A DNA stretch of 64,000 nt, taken from NCBI GenBank assembly GCA_027484085.1, contig JAIXQF010000004.1, positions 898,162 through 962,161 on the forward strand. Direction: 5' to 3'. Positions 62,793-64,000 of the stretch are shown in pieces. The position numbers and the translations under genes were made by a program. The notes below the pieces were generated by a model that was not told where the DNA came from, ran no database searches, and worked only from the letters and a program-made list of their open reading frames with translations. This DNA is from Actinomycetales bacterium. GTDB lineage: Bacteria > Actinomycetota > Actinomycetes > S36-B12 > UBA5976. How positions within the stretch are numbered: the first letter of the stretch is position 1; the number at the start of each line of letters is the position of its first letter.

Positions 62793-63979
62793 CAGTCATT
62801 CCTAGATTCAGGTGTGATGCGTCCTCTTCCGAGTCGCCCGATCATTTGCCCGGTTAAGTCTGGTTCTACTTTCACACCTGGGACTCGCACGGATTCGTAC
62901 ACATCAACTATTCGCTTTGCAACTACAGACCAATCAAATTCGGCTGCTCGAAGTTTTCCTTGATGGCATAATTCTGCTCTCTTCGAAGCATCACCGAGTA
63001 AATCACAAATCACTTTCGCCAAGTCATCTGGATTCTCATTTTCAAAAGTGATTCCCGCTTTGCCATGATCCAGCACTCTCTCAAATGCTTCGAGGTCACT
63101 AGCTACTACCGGAGTTCCGGTAGCCATAGCTTCGAGTAACACAATTCCAAATGATTCGCCACCAGTATTTGGCGCAACATAAATTGTTCCAGACGCCAAA
63201 ACACTCGCCTTATCCTGCGGCGCAATCATTCCTAAGACGGTTACGCCCACTCGATCACTTGGCGAAAGATTCCTTAAGACTTTCTCTGGCTCGCCTGGGC
63301 CAGCAATCAAAAGTCGCAGACCTGGATAACTTCGTCGAATCTCTGGATAGGCATCAACCAAAACAGATAGCCCTTTACGAGGTTCATCGCCTCTCCCCAA
63401 GAAAACCAGTGAGAGATTTGCTCCCGGCCAACCAAACATTGGTTTGGAGTTGTCAAACGATGCAAGGTCGACACCATTAGGAATTACCACTGCGTCGCCA
63501 CCAACATGCTTGATCAAAGTTGCCCGAGCCGCTTCACTGACAGCAATTCGGGCGGAAACTTTCTCCATCGCGGTTTGCGCGAGTTTTGAAAGCGTCAACA
63601 TCATTCGCGACTTCTCCATGGAGGAATGCCAGGTTGCAACTATTGGGCCTTTTGCAGCCCAACAAGCTAAAACCGAAAGGCTTGGTGCAAGTGGTTCATG
63701 GACATGAAGCACATCGAACTCGCCTTCCTCAATCCACTTGGAAACCTTTCGCGCAGCAATCGGGCCAAAACTTAATCGGGCCACCGATCCGTTGTATTTG
63801 ACTGCTCTGGGCTTTCCGGTGGACACCACATAATCCGGTAGCAATTCATCAAATTCCGCAGGCGCTAAAACGCTTACGAAGTGGCCCATCTGAATTAAGG
63901 CTTCAGCTAAATCGGCGACATGCGCACTAACGCCACCTGGAACATCCCATGAGTACGGGCAAACGATTCCTATCCTCAT
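62792..63979 (-). CDS. pimA: GT4 glycosyltransferase, phosphatidylinositol alpha-mannosyltransferase
   Basis: MRIGIVCPYSWDVPGGVSAHVADLAEAL; FDVLHVHEPLAPSLSVLACW; GGESFGIVLLEAMATGTPVVASDLEAF. Confidence 0.92.
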   Translation of the reverse strand: MRIGIVCPYSWDVPGGVSAHVADLAEALIQMGHFVSVLAPAEFDELLPDYVVSTGKPRAVKYNGSVARLSFGPIAARKVSKWIEEGEFDVLHVHEPLAPSLSVLACWAAKGPIVATWHSSMEKSRMMLTLSKLAQTAMEKVSARIAVSEAARATLIKHVGGDAVVIPNGVDLASFDNSKPMFGWPGANLSLVFLGRGDEPRKGLSVLVDAYPEIRRSYPGLRLLIAGPGEPEKVLRNLSPSDRVGVTVLGMIAPQDKASVLASGTIYVAPNTGGESFGIVLLEAMATGTPVVASDLEAFERVLDHGKAGITFENENPDDLAKVICDLLGDASKRAELCHQGKLRAAEFDWSVVAKRIVDVYESVRVPGVKVEPDLTGQMIGRLGRGRITPESRND

Positions 63980-64000
63980 AGCCGCTTACTTCTTACTGGT

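Noticed and set aside
1-64000. CRISPR arrays, insertion sequences, prophage or toxin-antitoxin modules
   Set aside because: No regularly spaced direct repeats, transposases, integrases, phage structural genes or TA pairs seen on reading both strands; all long ORFs are assignable housekeeping genes.

Overview
The window looks like a compact, gene-dense actinobacterial chromosome segment. By eye the GC content is moderate and gene order follows actinobacterial conventions, which suggests a streamlined freshwater-type actinobacterium, but taxonomy is inference only. I saw no mobile elements, CRISPR arrays, phage genes or rRNA. Main blocks: (1) a conserved-function cluster (aldo/keto reductase, uppP, histidine phosphatase, DUF3090, SCO1664-family kinase-like protein, mshC, PAC2); (2) a Pup-conjugation locus (trmI, ARC/Mpa ATPase, dop, pup, pafA, two FKBP PPIases, pafB, pafC, tatA, tatC) with no 20S proteasome genes prcBA; (3) diacylglycerol kinase-like, helY-like helicase, 5'-3' exonuclease, M24 peptidase, lnt, ppm1, rbpA; (4) gcvP preceded by a glycine riboswitch, then MerR / bifunctional nuclease / FtsR-like MerR / FHA / gcvH; (5) DUF881-sbp-DUF881-pgsA, an odd tRNA, nusB, efp, M24 peptidase, aroQBKC, aroE, mltG, ruvX, alaS, rarA, aspS, hisS; (6) cyclophilin, DUF349, relA, apt, secF, secD, ruvBAC, yebC, pdxT, pdxS, pimA. 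The most notable signals are a class-I (short variable loop) tRNA with a CAA (Leu) anticodon, a proteasome-less pupylation locus whose ATPase lacks the C-terminal GQYL motif, an unannotated leaderless small ORF with a strong stem-loop between rbpA and gcvP, a window-wide TANNNT-N6-RTG leaderless promoter signature, and a three-arm repeat structure downstream of ppm1. All calls come from reading the sequence and supplied translations; no database search was run.
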